The notes: generated by a model not told the origin, from the sequence alone. A stretch of 33,554 bases of DNA from Lachnospiraceae bacterium (GCA_022792295.1 JAAWAR010000081.1:1-33554); one strand, 5' to 3'. Shown: positions 23,159 through 32,626, numbered from the stretch's first letter. Numbers and translations are program-made.

Positions 23159-24644
23159 AGTCTTCTCCGATCATTTCCGCTATCCCGGCGGCCGTATACT
23201 CCCTTGCCACAAGCGCTCCCGTGATGCCGTAAGATTCCAAAGCCTTTGCCGTCACCTCACCGATGCACACCGGACGGACGCGTGCCAGCAGGCGGCGTTT
23301 TTCCTCCGCCTGTCCGGCAAAAAAGCCATGGACGCCCGAACTGCTCGCAAACGTCAGATAGGAAAGACGTTCCAGCCCGGCACAGTCCACCTTTTCTGTC
23401 ACGACGTCATAGATCGGAAGCTCGGTACACAAAATCCCCGCAGCCGAAAGAATGTTTGGCAATGCTTCGGAGCCCCGGCGCGCCCGCGCAAGCAGCAGCC
23501 GGCTCCCCGGCCGGACTGCACCGGACAAGCCGGCTGCAAGCGCCTCTGTCGTATATGCTTTTGGGATATAATCCGCATAGATGCCGAATTCTTCCAAAAG
23601 CTCCCCGGTCCCGCTCCCGACAGCCGCAAAGAGAAGCCGGCCCAGTATGCGGGCATCCACCCGATTCTCCCGCATCGTTTCAAAGAAAATCCGCACCGCA
23701 TTCCTGCTGGTAAAAACGACCCAGTCGTACATTGCCAGTCCCCGAAGCGCCGCCAAAAGCCCCTCCTCGTTTTCTCTTTCAACTCTTGAACGGCCCGCAC
23801 GCATTACCTCGGCTCCCAGTGCAGACAGCCGAACCGAAAGCCGCTCATATATGGAATCCGTCCCGGTAACTCCGACCGTAACGCCCGCGAGCGGCAGGTC
23901 TCTCTTTTCGTTCAGATGCAGCGCAGCCGTCCCACCGACAAGCAAAATCCCCGGCGGCTTTAGCCCCGCCTCGCGTGTCTTGGCACAGATCGCATCAAGT
24001 GGGGCCCGCACGGATTGCTCTTTGGCAAGCGTGCCGTTACTCACAACAGCCGCCGGGGTATCCGGCGCCTTTCCGTTTGAAAGCAGCCGCTCCGTGATGC
24101 GCTCCAGATTGGAAAGCCCCATGAGAAACACGAGTGTCCCGGAAAGCCTGGCATAGCAGGCAAATGCAGCATCATCCATGGACTTGCCGTCCGCCGTATG
24201 ACCTGTGATCACATGGAAGCTTTGTGAAAGTCCCCGGTGTGTCACGGGGATTCCCGCATGGGCCGGGGCCGCAATGGCCGAGGTCACGCCGGGTACGATC
24301 TTACAGGGAATGTTGTGGCGGGCAAGCTCCAGCGCCTCCTCGCCGCCGCGGCCGAATACAAACGGGTCACCGCCCTTTAAGCGCACCACAATCTTCCCTT
24401 CTTTGGCTTTTTCCACAAGGATCCGGTTGATCTCATCCTGCGTCTTCGCATGGAATCCCGGCTTCTTCCCCACGTAAATCCGCTCACAGGCATCCGGCAC
24501 AAGCTTTAAAAGCTCCTCTGACACAAGCCTGTCATAGACCAAAACCTCGGCCGCGCCCAAAATCCCCGCCCCCTTCACGGTCACAAGCTCCGGATCGCCC
24601 GGCCCGGCCCCTACAAGATATACTATCCCGAATTTCTTTTCCAT
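23139..24644 (-). CDS. cobA-hemD: Bifunctional uroporphyrinogen-III C-methyltransferase / uroporphyrinogen-III synthase (CobA-HemD)
   Basis: This 501-residue fusion is common in Clostridia. Residues ~1-245 are the CobA/SUMT domain (YLVGAGPGDPELVTVKG, RLKGGDPFVFGRGGEE, PGVTSAIAAPAHAGIPVTHR), which methylates C2 and C7 of uroporphyrinogen III to give precorrin-2. Residues ~250-501 are HemD (IYERLSVRLSALGAEVMRAG, WVVFTSRNAVRIFFE, LTFASSSGVHGFF), which cyclises hydroxymethylbilane. The ATG at 24644 with GGAG 9 bases before it fits the family N-terminus; an extension to 24689 is open but unlikely. It lies downstream of hemC, separated by 199 bases that contain imperfect tandem repeats, and overlaps cbiD by 20 bases. 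Confidence 0.95.
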   Translation of the reverse strand: MEKKFGIVYLVGAGPGDPELVTVKGAGILGAAEVLVYDRLVSEELLKLVPDACERIYVGKKPGFHAKTQDEINRILVEKAKEGKIVVRLKGGDPFVFGRGGEEALELARHNIPCKIVPGVTSAIAAPAHAGIPVTHRGLSQSFHVITGHTADGKSMDDAAFACYARLSGTLVFLMGLSNLERITERLLSNGKAPDTPAAVVSNGTLAKEQSVRAPLDAICAKTREAGLKPPGILLVGGTAALHLNEKRDLPLAGVTVGVTGTDSIYERLSVRLSALGAEVMRAGRSRVERENEEGLLAALRGLAMYDWVVFTSRNAVRIFFETMRENRVDARILGRLLFAAVGSGTGELLEEFGIYADYIPKAYTTEALAAGLSGAVRPGSRLLLARARRGSEALPNILSAAGILCTELPIYDVVTEKVDCAGLERLSYLTFASSSGVHGFFAGQAEEKRRLLARVRPVCIGEVTAKALESYGITGALVAREYTAAGIAEMIGEDYGAVCL

Positions 24645-24718
24645 CGCATCCCACTCCGCCGCACATTCAAAATCTGCCTGCCCGGACATGCCTCACTCGG
24701 CTGCGGTTTTAACCTTTC

Positions 24719-24850
24719 CAGCCGGGCTCTCCTTATCCCGTTATACCCCAGCTCCGCCCGGCCTCTCCTTACCTCACTGCTCTTTGCTCCGCTCTGTCCG
24801 GCTTCTCCCTACCCTGCTGTGCTCCGCTTCGCCCGGCCTCTCCCTACTCC
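24719..24850. repeat. Imperfect tandem repeats, 35-40 bp period, between hemC and cobA-hemD
   Basis: Read on the - strand, the unit core (A/G)GGAGA(G/A)GCCGG recurs four times, beginning near 24850, 24815, 24775 and 24739, with related GC-rich sequence between (CGGAGC is also repeated). The last unit is partial. The first copy overlaps the hemC stop codon. Each copy contains a Shine-Dalgarno-like GGAGA. The origin is probably local duplication; no function is evident. Confidence 0.6.
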
Positions 24851-25770
24851 GGCCTGCCTCGGACACTCCGGGCCTTTCGGGCCAGCCCTTTGGCCAGCTC
24901 TAAATATTGTTCCTGCTCTCCGCGCGTCTCCTGATAATACACGCCTTTTTCGGTCCCCTGCATCAGCCGGATCACGAGTTTTTCCCCCTCCAGCCTTGCA
25001 TGCACACCGACAGGTTCCTCGCAGCCTGCCCCGAGAAGCCGCAAAACCTCCCTCTCCGACCGCAGGAAAAGCGCAGTGGGCTCATGGTTTGCCCGTGCAA
25101 ACAAGGACGCGAACCTTGAGTCCTCCCGTGCTTCCAAAGCAATCACACCCTGGCCGCCGGCCGGGAGAAACTCCGCCTCCGGCAGGGCTTCAAAAACAAA
25201 CCGCTCATCCGCGGCAAGCCCCAGCCGTTCCAGGCCGGCCGCTGCCAGAATGAGCGCGTCAAATTCACCCGCATAAAGCTTTTCCAGTCTTGTATCCACA
25301 TTGCCGCGAAGCTGCCTGCACACGACAGGACGCAGGCGCTTTATCTGCACCTGACGTCTGGGGCTCCCGGTTCCTACGAGCATCGGCGTCCGTGTGATTT
25401 GTCTGCCTTTTACGGTCACAAGTACATCCTGTACCGGACCGCGTTCCAGGACGGCTGCCAGCGTAAGCCCCGCACGCAGCTCCATCGGCAGATCTTTCGC
25501 GCTGTGAACGGCAGCGTCAATCGCACCTCCAAGCAGCGCCTCCTCAAATTCCGTGACAAAGACACCCTTGCCTCCAAACTCCACAAGCGGTTTATGAAGC
25601 AGCTTATCCCCGGATGTTACAATCGGGACAAGCTCTGTCTGAAGCTTTGGACATATGGCCCGAAGTCTGGCCGCTGCAATCTCTGCCTGAATCATGGCCA
25701 GGTGGCTCCTTCTTGTTCCAAGCCGCAGCAGGCGTCCTGCCGTTTCTTCCATTCTTCTGCTCTCAGTCAT
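24844..25770 (-). CDS. hemC: Hydroxymethylbilane synthase (porphobilinogen deaminase)
   Basis: This enzyme joins four porphobilinogen units into hydroxymethylbilane, the precursor used by HemD. Signatures are [41 protein letters not shown] and [13 protein letters not shown]. Cys250, in [11 protein letters not shown], carries the dipyrromethane cofactor. The start at 25770 overlaps the cbiL stop by 8 bases; an ATG at 25752 would also give a complete enzyme, and both have weak ribosome binding sites. With ~308 residues the length is normal. Its presence inside the corrin operon suggests that tetrapyrrole synthesis here is devoted mainly to cobalamin. Confidence 0.94.
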   Translation of the reverse strand: MTESRRMEETAGRLLRLGTRRSHLAMIQAEIAAARLRAICPKLQTELVPIVTSGDKLLHKPLVEFGGKGVFVTEFEEALLGGAIDAAVHSAKDLPMELRAGLTLAAVLERGPVQDVLVTVKGRQITRTPMLVGTGSPRRQVQIKRLRPVVCRQLRGNVDTRLEKLYAGEFDALILAAAGLERLGLAADERFVFEALPEAEFLPAGGQGVIALEAREDSRFASLFARANHEPTALFLRSEREVLRLLGAGCEEPVGVHARLEGEKLVIRLMQGTEKGVYYQETRGEQEQYLELAKGLARKARSVRGRPE

Positions 25771-26461
25771 CCTTGTTTTTTCCATCCTCAACCAAAATCA
25801 GCGAATAATAGCTTGCCTGTTCCGGAAAATTTTCAGCACCGACATATACGCGTTCCTTATCCAGCCCGCAGTTTTCAACCATCAAGGCCCTCTCCCCGCG
25901 TGCCATAAGCAGCGCCTTCACACTTCCAAGCTGCCGGCCCGATTTCATCAGCACCTTCGTCCCCGTGAGTGCGAGCCCCTCCTCAATGGGATACGATCCC
26001 GGCAGAATATGAACCGCTCCGGCCCCCTCTCCGAGACTTGCCGAAAGCCTGGCCGCCACCGCGCAAAACGACGGCGTTCCGTTTACGATTTCTGCCTCGT
26101 AACCGCGTGCCGACAGTTTCTTATGTACATAAAAATATGTCGAATATACGGTCGGGTCCCCGAGTGTCAAAAAGGCCACTGTCCTTCCCGTATCCAGTAT
26201 CTCAGCCAAAGCCAAAGCAGCCCGTTCATGACTCGCTTTAAGCGCCTCCGGATCCTTTATCATCGGGAAGTCCACACACAAAATCTCTTTATCCTCAATC
26301 TCAGGAGCCGCACCGCGGGCGATCCTGTAGGCCGTACAGGACTCCTTATCCGCCGCGGGAATCGCAATCACATCTGCCGCTTTAAGAAGCTTAAGCCCTT
26401 TTAACGTCATGAGCTCCGGATCCCCGGGCCCCACGCCGATTCCATAAATTTTTCCCGCCAT
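25763..26461 (-). CDS. cbiL: Cobalt-precorrin-2 C20-methyltransferase
   Basis: This 232-residue tetrapyrrole methylase (CbiL/CobI) adds the C20 methyl group. Signatures are [40 protein letters not shown] and [16 protein letters not shown]. The ATG at 26461 is preceded by AGGAAGGAAAG and gives the normal N-terminus; the open extension to 26614 is translation of the duplicated tail of the upstream gene. It is the first cobalamin gene of block I. No promoter or riboswitch stands out in the 85 bases upstream, so it may be read through from the phospholipase-like gene and serS. Confidence 0.95.
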   Translation of the reverse strand: MAGKIYGIGVGPGDPELMTLKGLKLLKAADVIAIPAADKESCTAYRIARGAAPEIEDKEILCVDFPMIKDPEALKASHERAALALAEILDTGRTVAFLTLGDPTVYSTYFYVHKKLSARGYEAEIVNGTPSFCAVAARLSASLGEGAGAVHILPGSYPIEEGLALTGTKVLMKSGRQLGSVKALLMARGERALMVENCGLDKERVYVGAENFPEQASYYSLILVEDGKNKDD

Positions 26462-26467
26462 CTCTTT

Positions 26468-26579
26468 CCTTCCTAATCCAAACCTCTTATCAAAACGCTT
26501 TGGCAGTTCGGGCCGATGGCCTCGTTTCCATACGCTGTAATCTTCCTTATCCAAATCTCTGGTCAAAACGCTTTGGCAG
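26468..26579. repeat. Direct duplication of the 3' end of the phospholipase-like gene
   Basis: Positions 26468-26506 and 26541-26579 are 39-base direct repeats with about 34 matches. The right copy encodes the last residues of the phospholipase-like protein ([10 protein letters not shown], stop TAA). The left copy encodes [10 protein letters not shown] and also ends in a stop (TAG) at the same place. A tandem duplication of 73 bases is the simplest origin. Confidence 0.75.
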
Positions 26580-27353
26580 AGCGGCTCCGGCCTGCACGCT
26601 TTCCCAGAGCGCATTTACCAAACGTTCTCCGGTCGGAAGCGCCTGGTAAAACATGCGCTCCATTATGGCAACAAGCTCCCCGCAGCCCTCGGGGGATGTT
26701 TTCCACATAAACATGCCGCGTGCCAACTGGTATTCCTTCACCGGACGGATCAGAAAACAGACCGCCTGCTTCGTCGCCTCGGACGCGTTTACAAACAGCC
26801 GGTTAAACAGCTTCATGGACGCAAGCATCTCCACAGCCGCCGCCTTTGGCACGCCGAATATACGCGACATCGCCATAACCGTATCTCTTGTGATCTTTAA
26901 ATGCGAAGCACGCACCGTCCGAAACGGCTCATACCCTTCCTTCAAAAGTAACGTTCGGTCCAGCTCCGTCTCCAAGGCCGTATGCGAAAAGCCGGAAAAT
27001 CTGTCCTGATAATTGATGAATCCATGCAGGCTGCTGTCAAGTGCAAAATGGCAGACAAATCCCATCAAATAGGAAAGAAAAGCTTCTTCCTGCCTTGAAT
27101 TCCCGGCCTTTCTCGCCTCTATGATGGCCGAGATCCCATCCTCAAACAACACCGTTGATTTCTGCGCATGCAGGCTGTTGCCGGTGAGACGGATCGCGTT
27201 CTTTACAGACGGCCGGTAGAAAAACAAAGGATCCGGCCCCTGCAGTCCCAGATAAAAACAGTCCTTGTTTCTGCGAATCAACCGCCGTTTCTCGCCGGAT
27301 AAGCGGCTCTCAATCATACGGCCGAATAGATCATGTGCAAATACTGCTGGCAT
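26547..27353 (-). CDS. Zinc-dependent phospholipase C family protein
   Basis: This 268-residue protein starts [14 protein letters not shown] and has His/Asp pairs typical of the Zn_dep_PLPC family: [40 protein letters not shown] and [10 protein letters not shown]. There is no signal peptide, so it is probably cytoplasmic, as in most clostridial members of this poorly characterised family. The start has GGGGAAG upstream. It lies between serS and cbiL on the same strand. Its tail is duplicated immediately downstream. Confidence 0.85.
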   Translation of the reverse strand: MPAVFAHDLFGRMIESRLSGEKRRLIRRNKDCFYLGLQGPDPLFFYRPSVKNAIRLTGNSLHAQKSTVLFEDGISAIIEARKAGNSRQEEAFLSYLMGFVCHFALDSSLHGFINYQDRFSGFSHTALETELDRTLLLKEGYEPFRTVRASHLKITRDTVMAMSRIFGVPKAAAVEMLASMKLFNRLFVNASEATKQAVCFLIRPVKEYQLARGMFMWKTSPEGCGELVAIMERMFYQALPTGERLVNALWESVQAGAALPKRFDQRFG

Positions 27354-27409
27354 AGCTTCCCCTCAGAACTTTCTCAATTTGTACTCATGCTGTCTTTCCG
27401 AAATAAAGG

Positions 27410-28690
27410 CTATTTGATTACCGTCATGCCGCCCATATACGGCTGCAGTGCCTCTGGAATCCGCACGGTCCCGTCCGCCTGCAGATTGTTTTCCAAAAAC
27501 GCAATCAGCATTCTCGGCGGAGCCACAACTGTATTGTTTAATGTATGTGCAAAATACTTCTTGCCATCCGCACCGTTTACACGGATGCGCAGCCTCCTCG
27601 CCTGGGCGTCTCCCAGATTCGAGCAGCTTCCGACCTCAAAATATTTCTTCTGCCTCGGCGACCATGCCTCCACATCCACTGACTTCACCTTCAGATCCGC
27701 CAGATCGCCCGAACAGCACTCAAGCGTCCGCACCGGAATGTCCAGAGAGCGGAACAGATCGACCGTATTTTGCCAGAGCTTTTCAAACCACATCGGGGAC
27801 TCCTCCGGCTTACAGACTACGATCATCTCCTGCTTTTCAAACTGATGAATCCTGTATACACCGCGCTCCTCGATGCCGTGCGCGCCCTTTTCCTTCCTAA
27901 AGCACGGGGAATAGCTCGTCAGCGTCTTCGGCAGCTCCTCCTCCTTGAGGATCGTATCAATAAATTTGCCGATCATCGAATGCTCGCTGGTGCCGATCAA
28001 GTATAAATCCTCACCTTCGATCTTGTACATCATGGCGTCCATCTCGGCAAAGCTCATCACGCCGGTCACCACGTCGCTGCGGATCATGAACGGCGGCACA
28101 CAGTAGGTAAAGCCGCGGCCGATCATGAAATCACGCGCATAGGCGATCACGGCCGAATGAAGCCTTGCAATGTCACCCATCAAATAATAGAAGCCGTTGC
28201 CTGCCACCTTCCTCGCCGAATCCAGGTCGATTCCCTGGAACCGTTCCATGATTTCGGTATGGTACGGGATTTCAAAGTCCGGGACCACGGGCTCCCCGTA
28301 TTTCTGAACCTCCACGTTTTCGGAGTCATCCTTTCCGATCGGAACGCTCGGATCGATGATATTCGGGATCGTCATCATAATCTTCTTAACACGCTCCTCC
28401 AGCTCCCGCTCCTTTTCCTCCAGAGCAGCCAGATGATCCGAGGCTTCCGTTACCTGCTTTTTGACAGCCTCAGCCTCCTCCTTTTTTCCCTGGCCCATGA
28501 GCGCACCGATCTGCTTCGAGATCCGGTTGCGGTTCGCCCGCAGGTCATCCGCCTCCTTTTTCACTCTCCTGCTCTCCTCGTCAAGAACCAGTACCTCGTC
28601 CACCAGCGAAAGCTTCTGCTCCTGAAACTTATTGCGGATATTCTGCTTGACAATCTCCGGATTTTCTCTCACAAATCTTAAATCTAACAT
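27410..28690 (-). CDS. serS: Seryl-tRNA synthetase, divergent class
   Basis: This 426-residue class II synthetase charges tRNA-Ser. The N-terminal two-helix coiled-coil arm (~30-105, KKEADDLRANRNRISKQIGA) is present. The core motifs read LIGTSEHSMIG, YSPCFRKEKGAHGIEERGV, YRIHQFEKQEM, FEVGSCSNLGDAQARRLRIR and NNTVVAPPRMLIAFLEN. Typical bacterial SerRS has P-T-A/S-E-V-P-L and 'LNGSGLAVGR' at the first and last of these places. This variant resembles the archaeal-like SerRS group that some Clostridia carry. The ATG has AAGGAG upstream. The 241 bases upstream (28691-28931) show no T-box (no AGGGTGG core). Confidence 0.94.
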   Translation of the reverse strand: MLDLRFVRENPEIVKQNIRNKFQEQKLSLVDEVLVLDEESRRVKKEADDLRANRNRISKQIGALMGQGKKEEAEAVKKQVTEASDHLAALEEKERELEERVKKIMMTIPNIIDPSVPIGKDDSENVEVQKYGEPVVPDFEIPYHTEIMERFQGIDLDSARKVAGNGFYYLMGDIARLHSAVIAYARDFMIGRGFTYCVPPFMIRSDVVTGVMSFAEMDAMMYKIEGEDLYLIGTSEHSMIGKFIDTILKEEELPKTLTSYSPCFRKEKGAHGIEERGVYRIHQFEKQEMIVVCKPEESPMWFEKLWQNTVDLFRSLDIPVRTLECCSGDLADLKVKSVDVEAWSPRQKKYFEVGSCSNLGDAQARRLRIRVNGADGKKYFAHTLNNTVVAPPRMLIAFLENNLQADGTVRIPEALQPYMGGMTVIK

Positions 28691-28931
28691 ATGTGTCTAT
28701 TCTCTCCTTCTTCTTAAACGTCATTAACGGCAATCGCTCCTGTTCACTGAAAAACCGGCGGACATAAGCCCGGACCTTTCTGATAAGCGTCCCGGATCTT
28801 TGCCTTTATACACACCTTAAAGCCAATCCGTACAGGGATCGGCCTGGAAGTGAACCTTAACAAATATACCATACTTTGCAGTGAAAAAAAAGGGGGTTCT
28901 TGCAATTCGCCGCACAAAATCGCAGCCTCTC

Positions 28932-29732
28932 TTAAAAGCTGTGGCCGCCGCCCCCGCCGCTTCCTTTGCTGCTCCCGCCTCCACTTCCTCTGCTGCCTCC
29001 ATTGTTGTATCCGCCTCCGGCAGAGACCGGGTCATAGATCCTTGTCTGGTGTGTACAGACCGCTTTCAGTCCTCTGTATTGAAATTTTCTTTGAATGTTC
29101 GCCAGTACCGCGTCCTTTCCCGGTTTATGGAGACCGGAAAAACAGAGGATCAGGCCAAAGTTGGCAAGCAAAGCAAGAATCATTGCCAGCAGGGCATTGC
29201 TGATATATTTCATAGGCTGGGCAATCCTCTGCCCCTTTAAAAGCGCAAGGATCTCCCGGAATGCCTCGTTTGCGCACTCATAATACTGTCCCTTCGATGC
29301 ATACCGGTACACGTTGTCCGCCACCGTATTGGCATGGGCGGAGGAAATCACCCCATAGACAGCACCGTCGCTGTGAATCCAGATCTTGCGCTGATCCAAA
29401 TCAATCACAAAAACGGTACCGCTGTCTGTACCAAACCGGTCCTTGTAGTAGCTCCTGGCAAAGCTTTCGGCAGAACGATCATTTTTGCTGACAGTCACAA
29501 ATGCTGCGTTTCCAAAAGCCGTAATCTCCTGCATGGCTTCGGCCAGCTCTGCGCACTGCCCCTCATCCAAAAGTTCTGCCCTGTCCTCCACCACAACCTG
29601 ATACCCTGTATCCGGATTCACATACCCTGCGGATTCCTGTCCGTAGCATGGGAATCCGCTTATAGACAGCATGACTCCAAAGAACGCAAGCACGCGCCAT
29701 ACAATCCTAAAAGACGGGCTCCCCTCTGTCAT
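28932..29732 (-). CDS. TPM-domain membrane protein
   Basis: This 266-residue protein has a signal sequence at ~9-30 (IVWRVLAFFGVMLSISGFPC). An extracytoplasmic TPM domain (~45-165; VVVEDRAELLDEGQCAELAE, GTVFVIDLDQRKIWI) follows, then a hydrophobic helix (~180-205, ALLAMILALLANFGLILCFS). The Gly/Ser-rich tail ends GGGGGHSF, the usual end of YgcG/TPM proteins. The family has been linked to photosystem repair, respiratory assembly and phosphatase activity, with no agreed role in Firmicutes. The ATG at 29732 has GGGAGAGG upstream and begins 11 bases after the preceding gene's stop, so the two genes form a pair. Confidence 0.85.
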   Translation of the reverse strand: MTEGSPSFRIVWRVLAFFGVMLSISGFPCYGQESAGYVNPDTGYQVVVEDRAELLDEGQCAELAEAMQEITAFGNAAFVTVSKNDRSAESFARSYYKDRFGTDSGTVFVIDLDQRKIWIHSDGAVYGVISSAHANTVADNVYRYASKGQYYECANEAFREILALLKGQRIAQPMKYISNALLAMILALLANFGLILCFSGLHKPGKDAVLANIQRKFQYRGLKAVCTHQTRIYDPVSAGGGYNNGGSRGSGGGSSKGSGGGGGHSF

Positions 29733-29742
29733 GCCTCTCCCG

Positions 29743-31404
29743 CTAGGCCGGCTCAATCTCATCCCCTCCTCGTCTGCCAAGCTGTGGCAGCTTACGTGTG
29801 GTCAGCCTGTTATGCTGCCGGATCATATCCAGGAGCCCCCACAAAACCGTACTCATACACCCAAACGCCCCTATGTAATAAAACCAGTCAGATACCGGGT
29901 TTAGGAGCAGGATAACAGCCGCAAGCACGATACCGGCAAGCGGCTTTTTCAAAACGGGCCATTTTTCCCTGAAATGCCCGCCGCCAAAAGGCTTTTTCCT
30001 AAAACGTCCCCGTTCACGCCTGCCTTTCAGCATTGAAACAGCAAAGCCGATGCTGACAGTCGGCAGTATAACCGTCGCCAATGACACGATTTGCATGCTG
30101 ATCCGACCGTGCAGCCGATGAAAAAGGAGTGTGGGCAGCAGCGCCGTTCCATAAAACAGAACCGTAATTCCGAACATGATTCCCATGCTGCCTGCCCATG
30201 GCATCTGTATGCGCTTTCTTATTTTCCAGGCGGAATTTTCCGTCTCGAATGGCGAGTTCACAGACGAAAGGCCTCTGTCATCCGCACCCGACTCCCTGGC
30301 CAGGATATGGGACAGTTGTGCATTCGAGATCAGAATGCACAGAAAGGCCAGCAGTCCGGCAATCAGCAGAAGCCTTCCCGGTGTAACCGTCAAAAACAGA
30401 TTCAGCAGAAAAAACAGGGGAACTGCCAAAAAAAACGAGCCCGCCAGATACCGTTTTTCATCCACCGGAAGATCAGCCGCCGCCTTTCCCGTTTGGCCGT
30501 TTACTGCCGCATAGATGACTCTGCCGCCGTTTCGGCAGGACAAAAACCAGACCGGCAGCATGGCAAGCTCCACGGCCCTCTCAGAAGGGCGAAGTGCATT
30601 CCAAAGCGCATACTGCGTATCTTTCTTTCCCGCATGACAGCCCCGGCACACCGGGTCTTTCACCAGATGGCTCCCGGCGTCCTCAAGAACAAGCTCCTCT
30701 GCCTCTGCCTGATATACATACTGGTTCACATCACTGGTATCCGCATAGAATCCGCTCAAAAAAGCCGGTACAAACTCCTTTCTTTTCTTCAGGTCGAACG
30801 GTGCTATGGCACTGCTCAGGCTGTCCGAAAAGGTGGATGAGGCATCATAAGCCAGGCCCTTATATGTTTCCTCTATCTCGCAGTCCAGTCTGTAATGATC
30901 AGTGATTTGATAGTCCCCTTTCCTGTACGTCTTCTTTCCTGTAAACGTCACCGGCCCGTTTTTTTCGAACGAGTACACCCAGTAGGGCATATAAATTCCG
31001 CGGAATTTTTCGATCAAGGTCTCATTCTTTAACTCCTTCGGCGCAAAAACGGCCCGGCGCAGCAGTTTTTTATAAGCAGCCCGGCAGTCTTCCTTTGTTT
31101 TGGTAAAAGGGATAATGTACCCGGGACGCCGTTCCTTGCCGATGCGGCTGTCCAAAATAGCGGACCCCCCGCAAAAGCTGCAGAAGGTAGCCGCCGTGGT
31201 ATCCTCGCTGATGAGCTCGGCTCCGCACTGCGGGCAGGTAAAAACCGTCGCCTCATACTCTCCTGACGACTGCTCCGTTTCTTTTGCATCCCGTTCTTTA
31301 TAAAAACAATATGGATCCACCTGTGTACCGCAATATTCACAATATAACTGCTGCCGGGAAATGTCAAACTTTAGATTCCCGGCACAATTCGGACACTCAT
31401 ACAT
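29743..31404 (-). CDS. Zinc-ribbon membrane protein of unknown function
   Basis: This 553-residue protein has two N-terminal zinc ribbons, CPNCAGNLKFD...CEYCG (~4-25) and CPQCGAEL...CSFCGG (~61-85). A long soluble region with FRGIYMPYWVYSF follows, with another Cys pair in VCRGCH. It also has at least four hydrophobic segments between ~330 and the C-terminus (GSFFLAVPLFFLLNLFLTV, LLLIAGLLAFLCILIS, IMFGITVLFYGTALLP). The C-terminus is basic. The ATG at 31404 has a GGGGGAG site upstream. It is paired with the TPM gene 11 bases downstream, an arrangement common in clostridial genomes. A metal-binding envelope or quality-control role is conceivable but unproven. Confidence 0.8.
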   Translation of the reverse strand: MYECPNCAGNLKFDISRQQLYCEYCGTQVDPYCFYKERDAKETEQSSGEYEATVFTCPQCGAELISEDTTAATFCSFCGGSAILDSRIGKERRPGYIIPFTKTKEDCRAAYKKLLRRAVFAPKELKNETLIEKFRGIYMPYWVYSFEKNGPVTFTGKKTYRKGDYQITDHYRLDCEIEETYKGLAYDASSTFSDSLSSAIAPFDLKKRKEFVPAFLSGFYADTSDVNQYVYQAEAEELVLEDAGSHLVKDPVCRGCHAGKKDTQYALWNALRPSERAVELAMLPVWFLSCRNGGRVIYAAVNGQTGKAAADLPVDEKRYLAGSFFLAVPLFFLLNLFLTVTPGRLLLIAGLLAFLCILISNAQLSHILARESGADDRGLSSVNSPFETENSAWKIRKRIQMPWAGSMGIMFGITVLFYGTALLPTLLFHRLHGRISMQIVSLATVILPTVSIGFAVSMLKGRRERGRFRKKPFGGGHFREKWPVLKKPLAGIVLAAVILLLNPVSDWFYYIGAFGCMSTVLWGLLDMIRQHNRLTTRKLPQLGRRGGDEIEPA

Positions 31405-31703
31405 CGCCCGCTCCCCCTTCTGCCTTCCATGCATTCCCCTTTTTAACGGCGTTCGAATCTCGGCCCGCGCGGTCAGCCACAGATTTGGCCATGCAGCCGT
31501 TTATCAATTTCTCCGGCAAAGCAGATCGCTTTTCGGCATCTTTTGATAAAAGGCAGCCCTGCACTGCCCCAGATGCCAGCGGCGTTGGATCTGCCGCAAA
31601 AAAACTCCCCTCTCTTGACTCCCTCTCTGAAGCAGAATCCGTTCTCCTTCATTCTCTCCGGAAACAATCGTGATACCAGAAATCGTGTCGGCCGCAGGCG
31701 TCT
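31405..31703. other. 299-base gap without a recognised gene
   Basis: Short open frames exist on both strands (for example 31473-31667 on the - strand), but none has a good ribosome binding site or family similarity that I recognise. A GTTCGAATC at 31451-31459 recalls a tRNA T-loop, but the flanks do not pair. No terminator hairpin is clear. Confidence 0.5.
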
Positions 31704-32549
31704 CTATGACCGCACAAAGCCACGTCCCAGTTTCCCCAACAGCTCCTCAAAGCAAACCCCGTTCAGTACGGGAATTCCCAGCTCATCCGATTTCTTAATG
31801 CAGTCCCTCACAAACCGCGCCGCAAGATACACCGACTCTGCAAGCGGCCGTCCGCCAAGCACAGCTCCCGCCAGTACGGAAGAAAACACGTCTCCCGTCC
31901 CCGGCCTGGACACACCCAAGCTTCGCATCCGGACAAATTCTGCCTCCGCCTTCCCGGCCTCCAGCACCACGTTCGTCAAAAAGCTCCCCTCTCTTGCGCC
32001 CGTAATTACGACCGACTTTGCGCCCAAATCTCGAAGCCTTAGCGCCATAGCAAAAAGCTCCTGTCTCTTAAATCCCGCCTCCCGGTACGGCATCCCCGTC
32101 AGCAGGCAGCACTCGGTCACATTCGGAACCACCACATCGGAGAGCGCGGCCAGTTCCCTCATACGCCCACACATCTCCTCCGTATATGTCTGATACAGCT
32201 CCCCGTCGTCCCCCATTACCGGGTCCACGATCACCGCTGACCCTTTTTTCTTCATCCCGTTCACGATTTCTGTGACAAGCCTTATCTGCTCTGCGGAGCC
32301 AAAAAAGCCTGTCAAAACCGCGTCAAACGAAAGACCCAGCCGCTCCCAGGCTCCGATATACGCGGTGAGCTTTTCCGTATAATCGTCATAAAAAAACGTG
32401 TGAAAACCAGTATGATTCGAAAGAATCGCCGTCGGAACCGGGCAGCACTGGTACCGCATAACCGACAAAATGGGCATAGCCACTGTCAAAGAACAGCGAC
32501 CATACCCGGATAAATCATTGATTACTGCAATTTTTTTCTGCATGTCCAT
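31704..32549 (-). CDS. Pyridoxamine/pyridoxal kinase (PdxY/PdxK type)
   Basis: This 281-residue ribokinase-fold (PfkB-related) enzyme phosphorylates pyridoxal, pyridoxamine or pyridoxine to make the cofactor form of vitamin B6. Features are the N-terminal VINDLSGYGRCSLTVAMPIL and ILSNHTGFHTFFYDDY, the metal/phosphate-region VIVDPVMGDDGELYQTY, PNVTECCLLTGM, and the anion-hole/catalytic Asp motif SRPGTGDVFSSVLAGA. AGGTGAGAG precedes the ATG at 32549 (an ATG two codons later is an alternative). It is 77 bases downstream of an ECF transporter S component, so the pair probably takes up and traps B6 vitamers. Confidence 0.9.
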   Translation of the reverse strand: MDMQKKIAVINDLSGYGRCSLTVAMPILSVMRYQCCPVPTAILSNHTGFHTFFYDDYTEKLTAYIGAWERLGLSFDAVLTGFFGSAEQIRLVTEIVNGMKKKGSAVIVDPVMGDDGELYQTYTEEMCGRMRELAALSDVVVPNVTECCLLTGMPYREAGFKRQELFAMALRLRDLGAKSVVITGAREGSFLTNVVLEAGKAEAEFVRMRSLGVSRPGTGDVFSSVLAGAVLGGRPLAESVYLAARFVRDCIKKSDELGIPVLNGVCFEELLGKLGRGFVRS

Positions 32550-32626
32550 TTAAGCTCTCACCTCTGGGCTGCGAACGCTTTGTTCCCTCTTACGGCACAT
32601 CAAACCCGGCTTTTGGGCCAACACGC

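Noticed and set aside
28691-28931. T-box leader for serS
   Set aside because: No AGGGTGG-type core or specifier-loop context could be found on the - strand upstream of the gene.
31446-31470. Possible tRNA because of a GTTCGAATC T-loop-like string
   Set aside because: The flanking five bases do not form a T-stem on either strand and no acceptor or anticodon arms could be placed.
31473-31667. 64-codon frame on the - strand between the B6 kinase and the zinc-ribbon gene
   Set aside because: It has no Shine-Dalgarno site and no similarity that I recognise; it could be a relic, but the sequence alone does not support a gene.
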